Positions 13,059 to 19,272 of a stretch of 19,272 nt of DNA are shown here, in pieces; the stretch's first letter is position 1; each line of letters starts with the position of its first letter. Both the position numbers and the translations under genes were made by a program. The notes under the pieces were generated by a model. It was given only the letters and a program-made list of their open reading frames with translations. It made no database searches and had not been told where the DNA came from. Source of the stretch: Sysuimicrobium calidum (GTDB taxonomy: Bacteria > Sysuimicrobiota > Sysuimicrobiia > Sysuimicrobiales > Sysuimicrobiaceae); assembly GCA_031459935.1 (NCBI GenBank), contig JAVKHN010000037.1, forward strand, positions 1 through 19,272, given 5' to 3'.

Positions 13059-14141
13059 CTACCCGCGCCGGTAAAAGGGAAGGGCCGCGACTTCCGCCTG
13101 CACTGGCCGCTCCCGCACCTCCACCACCACCGATGACCCCGGCTGCGAGTGCTCCGGGGGCAGGTACCCCAGGGCGATGCTCCGCTCTACCCAGGGTCCC
13201 CAGGTGCCGCTTGTCACGGTTCCCACCGGTGCTCCGTCCTTCAGGATCGGGCACCCTCTTCGCGCGATGGTGCGACCCTCCAGTACGAGCCCGCACAGCG
13301 TGCGGCGCATCCCCGTCTCCAGCTGCCGGCGCAGGGCCTGCGCGCCGATGAACGCCCGGCCCTCCAGCTTCACCGCCCGCCTCAGTCCCGCCTCCATCGG
13401 CGTGGTCGTTTCGTCCGCGTCCTGGCCGTACAGCAGGTATCCAGCCTCCAGCCGGAGGGTGTCCCTGGCCCCGAGCCCGCAGGGCACGGCTCCCGCCTCC
13501 AGGAGGGCCTCCCACACCGGAACTGCCTGCTCCCCCGGGAGGAGGAGCTCGAACCCGTCCTCCCCGGTGTAGCCCGTGCGGGAGACCGTGGCTGGCCTCC
13601 CTGCCACAAGGGTGTGTGGCACGAACCGGTAGCGACGCAGCCCGGAGAGACTTGTCTCTACGAGCGGCTGCAGGATCCGCTCCGATCGCGGCCCCTGGAC
13701 CGCCAAAAGCGCGAGCGCCTCGGTGGCGTCCACCACCTCCGCGGCCGCGTGCAAGCGCAACCACGCGAGGTCTGCCTCGCGCCGGGCCGCGTTTCCCACC
13801 ACCAGGAACCGGTCCACCGCAAACCGCAGCACCACGAGGTCGTCCACCAGCCCGCCGGCCTCGTTGCACAGGGGGGTGTAAAAGGCCTGACCATCCACCA
13901 GCCGCCGGGGGTCGTTGGCGAGCAACCGATCCAGGCTCTCCAGGGCCTTTGAGCCCAGGACCCAGAACGTGCTCATGTGGGAGACGTCGAAGACCCCGCA
14001 GGAGGTGCGCACCGCCCGGTGCTCCGCCACGATCCCCTGGTAGTGCAGGGGCAGCTCCCACCCCGCAAACGCCACCATGCGGGCTCCAAGCCGCAGGTGG
14101 TACGTGTACAGGGGCGTGCGGGCGAGCCGGTCCTCACCCAT
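13059..14141 (-). CDS. gcvT: Glycine cleavage system aminomethyltransferase (T protein)
   Basis: The 360-residue protein has the usual length. It opens with RTPLYTYHLRLGARMVAFAG and WELPLHYQGIVAEH, then CGVFDVSHMSTFWVLG. LLANDPRRL is followed by NEAGGLVDDLVV, where D101 corresponds to the catalytic aspartate. FLVVGNAARREAD and SRTGYTGEDGFELLLPG are also typical. The C-terminal barrel has CGLVLEGRTIARRGCPIL and GTVTSGTWGPWVERSIALGY. GcvT transfers the methylene carbon from aminomethyl-GcvH to tetrahydrofolate, releasing ammonia. Its start overlaps the end of the phosphoribosyltransferase gene by 8 bases. Confidence 0.97.
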   Translation of the reverse strand: MGEDRLARTPLYTYHLRLGARMVAFAGWELPLHYQGIVAEHRAVRTSCGVFDVSHMSTFWVLGSKALESLDRLLANDPRRLVDGQAFYTPLCNEAGGLVDDLVVLRFAVDRFLVVGNAARREADLAWLRLHAAAEVVDATEALALLAVQGPRSERILQPLVETSLSGLRRYRFVPHTLVAGRPATVSRTGYTGEDGFELLLPGEQAVPVWEALLEAGAVPCGLGARDTLRLEAGYLLYGQDADETTTPMEAGLRRAVKLEGRAFIGAQALRRQLETGMRRTLCGLVLEGRTIARRGCPILKDGAPVGTVTSGTWGPWVERSIALGYLPPEHSQPGSSVVVEVRERPVQAEVAALPFYRRG

Positions 14142-14808
14142 GGGTCCGCGGCTCCCGACCCGGTGCCGCGCGATGCCACGCCGCGGAGAGGATCGTGCGC
14201 ACTTCCTCGTCGGAGACCTGACGGAAGTCCTCGTAGAACTGCCCCACGGCCATGAAGTACGGGTCCTCGTGGACGCACACCACCTCGTCCGCCTCCTGCT
14301 GGAGGCGGCACACGCCCTCCGGAGGAGCCACGGGGACCGCCACCACCACCCGCCCCGCCTTCTTCGCTCGAGCGGATCGCACCGCGGCGATCATGGTGGA
14401 GCCCGTGGCGATCCCATCGTCCACCAGGATCACGGTACGCCCCTCCACCCGAGGAGGCGCGCGATCGCCCCGATAGGCCTGCAACCGACGCTGGATTTCC
14501 GCCATCTGGAACGCCGCCTCCTGGTCGATGTAGGTCTGGTCCACCCGCAGCACCCAGAGACTGCGCTCGTCCAGGTAGAGGCTCCCGTCCTCCGCCACCG
14601 CGCCGATCGCCAGCTCCGGGTTCTGCGGGGCACGCAGCTTCCGGGGGACGATGATATCGAGCTCCGCCCCCAGCCGCGCCGCCACCTCGTCCGCCACCAC
14701 CACTCCCCCTCGCGGGATCCCCAGGACCAGCACATCCTCCTCCGGCGCGATCCGGGGCCGCAGGGCTGCGGCCAGGGCCTGGCCCGCGTGGTGGCGGTCC
14801 CGGAACAC
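14134..14808 (-). CDS. Phosphoribosyltransferase domain protein
   Basis: From GTG 14808 (or TTG 14811) the protein has about 224 residues and begins VFRDRHHAGQALAAALRPRI. AGGAGG about eight bases upstream of the GTG overlaps the previous gene's stop. A type I PRTase core is clear: VLGIPRGGVVVADEVAARLG at the N-terminus and the PRPP-binding loop VILVDDGIATGSTM (about residues 126-139). This F-R-D-R form often stands alone or fused to dienelactone-hydrolase domains, and its substrate is not established. It ends with FEDFRQVSDEE-like YEDFRQVSDEEVRTIL. It lies directly before gcvT in the operon, though no purine or pyrimidine gene is close. Confidence 0.9.
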   Translation of the reverse strand: MFRDRHHAGQALAAALRPRIAPEEDVLVLGIPRGGVVVADEVAARLGAELDIIVPRKLRAPQNPELAIGAVAEDGSLYLDERSLWVLRVDQTYIDQEAAFQMAEIQRRLQAYRGDRAPPRVEGRTVILVDDGIATGSTMIAAVRSARAKKAGRVVVAVPVAPPEGVCRLQQEADEVVCVHEDPYFMAVGQFYEDFRQVSDEEVRTILSAAWHRAAPGREPRTHG

Positions 14809-14820
14809 CAAAGCTTCCTC

Positions 14821-15300
14821 CTACTGGCCCGCGCGGGTCTGCCGCGTCCCCCGAGCCATGGCGATGGCCTCCTTCTCCTCCTCGGAGAGCGGGTGCGAGG
14901 GGGTTCCGTCCACCAGGAGCTTCGCGTATGCCCGCACCGCCTCCCGACCGTTGAGCACGCTCAGCACCACTCCGTCGCCCTTGCCGTCCAGGAGCGCCAG
15001 GGAGAAGGAAACGCGGCCACCCACGTCCTCGAAGGCATCGAACCGCACGAGTCCCACCCGCTGGACGCACCGGCTGAGCTGCTCCCCCACCTCCATCAGG
15101 GACACACGCGCGGCCCGGAGATCGGATCGGAGCGCCTCGAGAGCCTGGCGGTGCTCCCGGAGCTGCTCCGCCACGGAATCCTCCGCGATGGAATGGGCCA
15201 CCCTCACCAGCCGACGCACCCACGCGCCCAGAATGCCCACGAGCACCAGGAGGATCCCCGTGGTCGCTCCCAGCACCCAGATCAGCACCTGTTCCCTCAT
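14821..15300 (-). CDS. DUF4446 family membrane-anchored protein
   Basis: The protein has 159 residues from ATG 15300, with GGGGAG four bases before it. An N-terminal membrane anchor (LIWVLGATTGILLVLVGIL) is followed by a short coiled stretch (HRQALEALRSDLRAARVSLM). The conserved DUF4446 core is VQRVGLVRFDAFEDVGGRVS, then FSLALLDGKGDGVVLSVLNG and AYAKLLVDGTPSHPLSEEE. The C-terminal tail is basic. The family is common in Bacillota and related phyla, often near parB or other housekeeping genes, and has no known activity. The stop is nine bases from the next start, so the gene belongs to the operon. Confidence 0.92.
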   Translation of the reverse strand: MREQVLIWVLGATTGILLVLVGILGAWVRRLVRVAHSIAEDSVAEQLREHRQALEALRSDLRAARVSLMEVGEQLSRCVQRVGLVRFDAFEDVGGRVSFSLALLDGKGDGVVLSVLNGREAVRAYAKLLVDGTPSHPLSEEEKEAIAMARGTRQTRAGQ

Positions 15301-15339
15301 GGCGCTCCCCAGTAGAGTTCGCGGTCCGGTTCGGGCGTC

Positions 15340-16791
15340 CTACCGGCCTGTAACCACCTCTCGGAGGCAACGCGCAAGCTGCTCCCGGAGAAGCTCCCAG
15401 CACCTGTGCACGTGTCGCCGCTCCGTGCGCAGGTGTCCGATGGCAAGCCGCAGCACGAGGCGCCCGTTCAGGCGGGTGTGTGACAGATAGGCTTCCCCGG
15501 TGCCGTTCACGGCCTCCAGGAGCCGCTCGTTGAGGGCATCCAGGGCTTCCTCCGGAACTCCCCGAGGGCGGGCGCGGAAGCACACGGTGCTGAAGGGCAC
15601 GGGGGCCACCCGCTCGAAGTCCGGGTCCTCGTCCACCCAGCCCGCGAATTCCTGGGCGAGGGCGATGTGCCGCTGGATCATCTTCCGCAGCCCCGCAGCC
15701 CCGAACATCCGCAGCACCATCCACAGCTTGAGCGCCCGGAACCGGCGGCCCAGCTGGATCCCGTAGTCCATGAAGTTCACCACGTCCTCTTCAGGGGTGC
15801 GGAGGTACTCGGGCACCAGGCTGAAGGCCCCGCGCAGCACCTCCGGCCGGCGGGTGTAGAAGGCGGAGCAGTCGATGGGGACTGTAAGCCACTTGTGGGG
15901 ATTCACCACGATGGAATCCGCCCGCTCGCACCCCGCCAGCACGTGTCGCTTTTCCGGGAGGATCGCCGCCGCCCCCCCGTATGCCGCGTCCACGTGCAAC
16001 CAGATCCCGTACCGCTCGCAGATCCCAGCGATCTCCGGGACAGGGTCCACGCTGGTGGTGGAGGTGGTGCCCACGGTGGCCACCACGCACGCGGGCCGCC
16101 AGCCCGCCCGGAGGTCCTCCTGGATGGCCTCCTCCAGGGCATCGGGACGCATCCGGAACTCCCCGTCCACGGGGATCTTCCGCACCCCTTCCTGCCCGAA
16201 CCCCAGCACGATGGCGCCTTTCTCGATGGAGGAGTGGGCGTGCTCGGAGGTGTACACGCGCAGGCGAGGGAGCTCCGGCCTTCCCGCCATCCCCCGCTCC
16301 CGGATCCCCAGCCCGAGAGACTCCCGGGCCGCGGCCAGAGCGCACAGGGAAGCCACGGATGCCGTGTCCATGATGATCCCGAACCTGGGCGGAAGCCCCA
16401 ACAGCTGCCGGAGCCAGTCCAGGACCACCTCCTCCAGCTCCGTGGCCGCGGGGCACGTGCGCCACAGCATCCCGTTCACGTTCAGGGCCGCAGCAAGCAT
16501 CTCCCCGAGCACGCCGGGTGCGGAGCCCGTGATGGCGAAGTACGCGAAGAATCCGGGGTGGTTCCAGTGCGTGACCCCCGGCAGGAGGATCTCCTGGAAG
16601 TCCGTGAAGATGCGATCGAACGGCTCCGGATCCTCGGGAGGAGAGGGGGGGAGCTTCGCGCGGATCTCCCCGGGCCGCACCCGCGCGAGGACCGGGTAGC
16701 GCTCGCTGTGGTCCAGGTAGTCCGCGATCCAGCGACCGAGCCGATCGAGTCCCTGAAGGAAGAGCTCTCCCTGTGGCCGTATATTGCTCAT
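15340..16791 (-). CDS. PLP-dependent group II decarboxylase (aromatic-L-amino-acid decarboxylase-like)
   Basis: This 483-residue enzyme starts at ATG 16791, with AGGAGGA six bases upstream. It matches the aromatic amino acid decarboxylase family: VTHWNHPGFFAYFAITGSAP, then LVNGMLW-like NVNGMLWRTCPAATELEEVV, MDTASVASLCALAAAR and YTSEHAHSSIEKGAIVLGFG. TVGTTSTTSVDPVPEIAGIC and LHVDAAYGGAA with the pyridine-binding D268 follow. NPHKWL carries the PLP lysine K300. Relatives decarboxylate tryptophan, tyrosine, phenylalanine or dopa, and some act as aldehyde synthases; the substrate is not readable here. It heads the minus-strand operon, 39 bases before the DUF4446 gene. Whether it shares transcripts with gcv is inferred from spacing. 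Confidence 0.93.
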   Translation of the reverse strand: MSNIRPQGELFLQGLDRLGRWIADYLDHSERYPVLARVRPGEIRAKLPPSPPEDPEPFDRIFTDFQEILLPGVTHWNHPGFFAYFAITGSAPGVLGEMLAAALNVNGMLWRTCPAATELEEVVLDWLRQLLGLPPRFGIIMDTASVASLCALAAARESLGLGIRERGMAGRPELPRLRVYTSEHAHSSIEKGAIVLGFGQEGVRKIPVDGEFRMRPDALEEAIQEDLRAGWRPACVVATVGTTSTTSVDPVPEIAGICERYGIWLHVDAAYGGAAAILPEKRHVLAGCERADSIVVNPHKWLTVPIDCSAFYTRRPEVLRGAFSLVPEYLRTPEEDVVNFMDYGIQLGRRFRALKLWMVLRMFGAAGLRKMIQRHIALAQEFAGWVDEDPDFERVAPVPFSTVCFRARPRGVPEEALDALNERLLEAVNGTGEAYLSHTRLNGRLVLRLAIGHLRTERRHVHRCWELLREQLARCLREVVTGR

Positions 16792-16880
16792 TTACAGTCC
16801 TCCTGGAAAGCGGGTACGCGCACCCGCGGCGTTTGGAAGGTGGCCTTGGTCCTTCTCCGGGGAACCCGACGGCGCCCGGC

Positions 16881-16901
16881 TCCTTCCCCGAGGGGGAAGG
16901 A
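16881..16901. other. Perfect 9-bp inverted repeat with 3-base loop
   Basis: TCCTTCCCC (16881-16889), loop GAG, then GGGGAAGGA (16893-16901). It lies between the divergent decarboxylase and diguanylate cyclase genes. No T-run follows on either strand, so an intrinsic terminator is unlikely. It may be an operator or an RNA leader element, unless the cyclase starts upstream at 16840, in which case it is coding. Confidence 0.6.
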
Positions 16902-16944
16902 CATCGGGGAAGTTCTGCGGGCACCCTCCCGCAGGGGCTACAGG

Positions 16945-18093
16945 GTGTTCGCTGCCGGCCTGGGTCTGGCCGGCCTCGTGGCCACCGGGCTCGCCGCGCA
17001 CACGGTTCCGCATCTCCCCCGCACCTATGTTCTCTTCCTGGCTCTCTCGCTCCTCGGAACCCTCGTGGTCGTCCGGCTGCGCTCCGGATTTCTCCTCTCC
17101 TTCCAGGTCCCCCTCGCTCCCGTCTGGCTGTACGGGTGGCCTGCCGCCCCGCCCCTCTTCCTCCTTTCCCTGCCCGTGCTGGTCCTCCTCCATGGTACGA
17201 CCTTCTGGCGCGGGTTGGTGTACTTCGGAGGAGGGACCGTCTGGTCCCTCCTCGCCGGGGTTGTGTTCCAGCACGTGGGTCTTCGGCTCCACCCCCCTTG
17301 GGGGGAACTCGGCGGCATGGCCCTGGGAGGTGCGGTGTACGCCGCAGGCACCGTGCTCACCGCCGCCGCAGGCCACTACCTGGCCACGGGTCGCCTGAAC
17401 CCCCTCTCCCCGCGAGGCCTGCTCCTGACGGGCGGGGTGGTCTTCCTCGTCGCCGGCCCCCCTTCATACCTGCTGGTGCTGTCCACGCAGAACCCCTCTC
17501 AGCCCCACCTGCTCACCCTTGCCATCTGGGGCCTCACTGCCATGGCGCTGGTGGGGTTCTTAGGAACCCGGGAGGCCAACGCCCGGCTGCAGGAGGCCCT
17601 CCGGGAGCTCCAGCAGCTCTCCATCACGGATCCCCTGACGGGCCTCTTCAACCGACGCCACTTCATGGACCTCCTGGGACGGGAGTTCAGCCGGCACGCC
17701 CGGCACGGGCATCCCTTCGCCCTGTTGCTCCTGGATGTCCGCAACCTCAAGCACATCAACGACACCCAAGGACATCCCGCAGGCGATGCCGCCCTCTGCG
17801 CGGTGGCCGAGGCGCTCCTCAGCCGGTTGCGCAGGAGTGACCTCGCCTTCCGCATCGGCGGAGACGAGTTCGCCGTCCTCCTCCCTCACACGGATCCTCA
17901 AGGAGCGTACCAGCTCGCCCGTTCCCTCTATGACCGCATCCGGGCCCAGGATCCCCTCCTGGACGTGACCATCGGCGTGGCGGGATTCCCCGAGCACGCC
18001 CACGACGCCACCTCCCTCATCGCGGCTGCGGATACGGCCCTGTACCGGGCCCGGGCCTCAGGGGACGCGGTAGGAATCGTGCCGGCACCTTGA
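16945..18093 (+). CDS. Membrane-bound diguanylate cyclase (GGDEF)
   Basis: The preferred start GTG 16945 (AGGGG seven bases upstream) gives 382 residues opening directly into a membrane segment (VFAAGLGLAGLVATGLAAH). GTG 16840 or TTG 16846 would add about 35 basic residues and cannot be excluded. Around eight hydrophobic segments fill residues 1-215. A short helix (ANARLQEALRELQQLSITDP) links to the GGDEF domain with DPLTGLFNRRHFMDLL and LLLLDVRNLKHINDTQGHPA. The active-site loop GGDEF is at 305-309, and the I-site RRSD is at 296-299. Both sites are intact, so it should make c-di-GMP and be product-inhibited. The membrane part resembles a sensory MASE-type module; the signal is unknown. The gene is divergent from the operon. 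Confidence 0.93.
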   Translation: MFAAGLGLAGLVATGLAAHTVPHLPRTYVLFLALSLLGTLVVVRLRSGFLLSFQVPLAPVWLYGWPAAPPLFLLSLPVLVLLHGTTFWRGLVYFGGGTVWSLLAGVVFQHVGLRLHPPWGELGGMALGGAVYAAGTVLTAAAGHYLATGRLNPLSPRGLLLTGGVVFLVAGPPSYLLVLSTQNPSQPHLLTLAIWGLTAMALVGFLGTREANARLQEALRELQQLSITDPLTGLFNRRHFMDLLGREFSRHARHGHPFALLLLDVRNLKHINDTQGHPAGDAALCAVAEALLSRLRRSDLAFRIGGDEFAVLLPHTDPQGAYQLARSLYDRIRAQDPLLDVTIGVAGFPEHAHDATSLIAAADTALYRARASGDAVGIVPAP

Positions 18094-18128
18094 ACTCCCG
18101 CAGGCTGAGCGGAAGGCGCTTCCAGTGG

Positions 18129-18140
18129 TGCTGTACAGCA
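18129..18140. repeat. 12-bp perfect palindrome near the transposase remnant
   Basis: TGCTGTACAGCA is self-complementary. It lies 35 bases after the GGDEF stop and about 65 bases beyond the end of the IS3-type remnant. It could be a trace of the element's end, but no partner copy was found on the other side. Confidence 0.5.
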
Positions 18141-18179
18141 TCCTGTCACCACGGCGTCGGGGCGGATGTGGCGCTTCGA

Positions 18180-18390
18180 GGGGGGAGCGGGCGCTTCCCG
18201 GAGCGCACACGATCCGCAGGTGAAAGGTGAATCAAAGCCGAGTGCCGGCGCCGGCGGTTGTAGAACCCCCTCAGGTAAGTGAACGGGGCGGAGCGGGCCT
18301 CCTCCCGGCTCTGGGACCGGCACCGGTCCGGGACTTCCCGCTCCGCCGTTACGAGCCCGTCCCTGCGCGGGCCTGCGTCCAGTGATCGAT
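18180..18390 (-). pseudogene. IS3-family transposase C-terminal remnant
   Basis: On the minus strand the segment reads TAEREVPDRCRSQSREEARS, then APFTYLRGFYNRRRRHSALI and HLSPADRV. This is the hallmark C-terminal end of IS3-family OrfB integrases (L-K-x-E-L...R-E-E-A-R...F-Y-N-R-R-R-x-H-S-A-L-G-Y-L-S-P). The upstream DDE core is not recognisable in any frame, and there is no matching stop at the expected place, so only about 60 codons survive. Flanking sequence to 18094 and 18510 (roughly 0.4 kb in all without an intact gene) shows nothing else I can name. It is decayed insertion-sequence DNA. Confidence 0.8.
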
Positions 18391-18510
18391 GGCGAACACC
18401 TGCGCGCTCAGCGGGGAGGAGCTGCATGGGCAGCCTGGAGCCGTGGAAGGGGCTGCGGCGGGTGGTGGGGGTCGGGGTCTCGGCCATCATCGACCTGAAG
18501 ATCTGACCCG

Positions 18511-18921
18511 TCAGCGCCGGGGAGCCACCAGCAGGGTCCCGGTGTAGTGCACGCTCATCGGGTGCAGGTGGCAGTAGATGGTGTGGGCGCCCCGACGCAC
18601 GCCGCGGATCCGGATCGTCTTGGTCTCCTTGGGCTGGAGGACCTCCTTGACCCCGAAGGCGTCGATGGCGAACCCTTCCGGAATGGGGCTCTCGTTGCGG
18701 ACCACGAACTCCACCGTCTCCCCCTCGTAGGCAAACGCGTCCGCGGGGAGGTTCGTGACCGCGATGGTGGGAACGCCCGCCACCGTGGCCTTCCAGAATT
18801 TCATGGTCACGTGGTAGCGGCGCACGGGGGCGGAGACCGCCGGGGCAGTCGCGGGGAAGGTGGCCACCGCCAGGGCGAGGACGGCAGTAGCCGCGAGCAG
18901 AGCGACAGGACGGACCGTCAT
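18511..18921 (-). CDS. Secreted cupredoxin-like protein
   Basis: The protein has 136 residues from ATG 18921, with a strong AGGAGGT site six bases before it. Residues 1-30 are a signal peptide (basic MTVRP, then LLAATAVLALAVATF and AxA-like sites). The remainder is one cupredoxin beta-barrel: FAYEGETVEFVVRNESPIPE, FAIDAFGVKEVLQPKET and HTIYCHLHPMSVHYTGTLLV. Cys117 and His120 form the usual C-x-x-H. The first histidine of the common P-x-H-G-F-x-I motif is Glu82, and the usual methionine before x-G-x-L-x-V is Tyr126, so the classical copper site seems altered. Export to the cell surface or periplasm is expected. It is divergent from a MarR regulator, which may control it. Confidence 0.88.
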   Translation of the reverse strand: MTVRPVALLAATAVLALAVATFPATAPAVSAPVRRYHVTMKFWKATVAGVPTIAVTNLPADAFAYEGETVEFVVRNESPIPEGFAIDAFGVKEVLQPKETKTIRIRGVRRGAHTIYCHLHPMSVHYTGTLLVAPRR

Positions 18922-18993
18922 AGCCCACCTCCTATTTGATTTGGACTGCTAACTATGTACCATGGAGGGCAGGAGGCGTCAAGGGAGGGGACG
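18922..18993. promoter_or_regulatory. Divergent control region between cupredoxin and MarR genes
   Basis: The 72-base gap holds an AT-rich core (TTTGATTTGGACTGCTAACT, 18935-18954) that stands out in this GC-rich window. It contains a TTGGAC -35-like element towards the MarR gene. MarR proteins commonly bind such divergent gaps. I could not define a clean operator palindrome. Confidence 0.4.
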
Positions 18994-19272
18994 GTGGCGA
19001 ACGCAGGGAGAACCGGTGGGCCGTTCGGCGACCGAGAGCGGACCGCGGAGCGTGTGGCGCAGGCTCTGGTGCGGATCGGCACGGCGCTGCGCAGCGAGGC
19101 GTGGGAGGGAGCCCTGGCGCGGGGCCTAACGCCCACGCAGGCGCAGATCCTGAGCTACCTCCGGTTCCGCGGCAGGCAGGGCGCCCGGGTGTCCGAGGTG
19201 GCAGAAGCCCTGGCGGTAACCCCTGCCACCGCCAGCGAGTCCACGGATGCCCTGGTCCGCAAGGGATTGGTC
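18994..19272 (+). CDS. MarR family transcriptional regulator, partial
   Basis: From GTG 18994 (GGAGGGG three bases before it) 93 codons remain open to the right edge. After a short variable head the protein has VAQALVRIGTALRSEAWEGA, then GLTPTQAQILSYLRFRGRQG, the helix pair of MarR proteins. The winged-helix recognition part VSEVAEALAVTPATASESTD, followed by ALVRKGLV, comes next, and the wing is cut off. No in-frame ATG upstream offers a better start. MarR dimers usually repress a divergent or downstream operon until a small ligand or oxidant is sensed; the cupredoxin gene is the obvious candidate target. The ligand is unknown. Confidence 0.87.
   Translation, partial: MANAGRTGGPFGDRERTAERVAQALVRIGTALRSEAWEGALARGLTPTQAQILSYLRFRGRQGARVSEVAEALAVTPATASESTDALVRKGLV

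Noticed and set aside
11311..14061. 916-codon minus-strand frame upstream of gcvPA
   Set aside because: Only the part from GTG 12654 matches GcvPA. The rest is gcvH and gcvT read in the wrong frame, and GGGGAG plus the TAGTG junction fix the real start.
15667..16840. Long N-terminal extension of the GGDEF protein
   Set aside because: It would be antisense to the decarboxylase, is low-complexity P/H/G-rich and has no domain. Starts at 16840-16945 are far more likely.
14100..16850. Glycine riboswitch controlling gcvT
   Set aside because: The bases before gcvT are coding with an 8-base overlap, and upstream of the operon I see no tandem aptamer pattern. A covariance search (RF00504) would settle it.
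18100..18125. Intrinsic terminator after the GGDEF gene
   Set aside because: GGAAG-GCG-CTTCC can form a short hairpin, but the stem is weak and no T-run follows.

Overview
The window is a strongly GC-rich, densely packed bacterial chromosome segment with purine-rich Shine-Dalgarno sites (AGGAGG-like) before many genes. It carries a bacterial dnaX-ybaB-recR cluster, a large (Alu-domain-bearing) SRP RNA, DUF4446 and a split glycine decarboxylase (GcvPA/GcvPB). These suggest a deep-branching Terrabacteria-type lineage (Bacillota-like, Armatimonadota or a related uncultivated, possibly thermophilic group). The rtcA plus FAU-1-type (DUF402) pair has an archaeal or thermophile flavour. The taxonomic guess is inference only.

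Left part (1-4740): a MmgE/PrpD-family gene runs off the left edge on the minus strand. It is followed by a broken EVE-domain gene (internal deletion plus frame change) and a tRNA-Ser(GGA). Next is a divergent pair: a coiled-coil protein with 63-bp internal repeats and a probable nuclease-fold C-terminus (minus), and rtcA (plus). rtcA overlaps a DUF402/FAU-1-like RNA-processing gene, whose last codons contain the promoter of the SRP RNA gene. The two divergent starts each have a -10-like box nine bases upstream and no clear ribosome site, so both mRNAs may be leaderless.

Centre (4740-8798): a CPBP intramembrane protease (minus) is divergent from the plus-strand replication and repair cluster dnaX, ybaB/ebfC and recR, which is followed by a YkuK-type (DUF458) RNase H-like protein.

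Operon (16791 down to 8803, minus): aromatic-amino-acid-decarboxylase-like PLP enzyme, DUF4446 protein, phosphoribosyltransferase, gcvT, gcvH, gcvPA, gcvPB, bioY and a MOSC-domain protein. Most junctions overlap (ATGA, ATGA, GTGA, TAGTG), so most of the run should be transcribed as a unit with translational coupling. The core breaks down glycine to CO2, ammonia, NADH and methylene-THF. No L-protein, lipoylation gene or ECF transporter partner is visible here.

Right part (16792-19272): a membrane diguanylate cyclase with an intact GGDEF motif and RxxD I-site lies divergent from the operon. Then comes about 0.4 kb of decayed DNA holding the C-terminal remnant of an IS3-family transposase. A secreted cupredoxin-like protein (minus) with apparently altered copper ligands is divergent from a MarR-family regulator cut by the right edge. 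I found no CRISPR array, phage genes or intact mobile element, and no convincing new multi-gene defence system.
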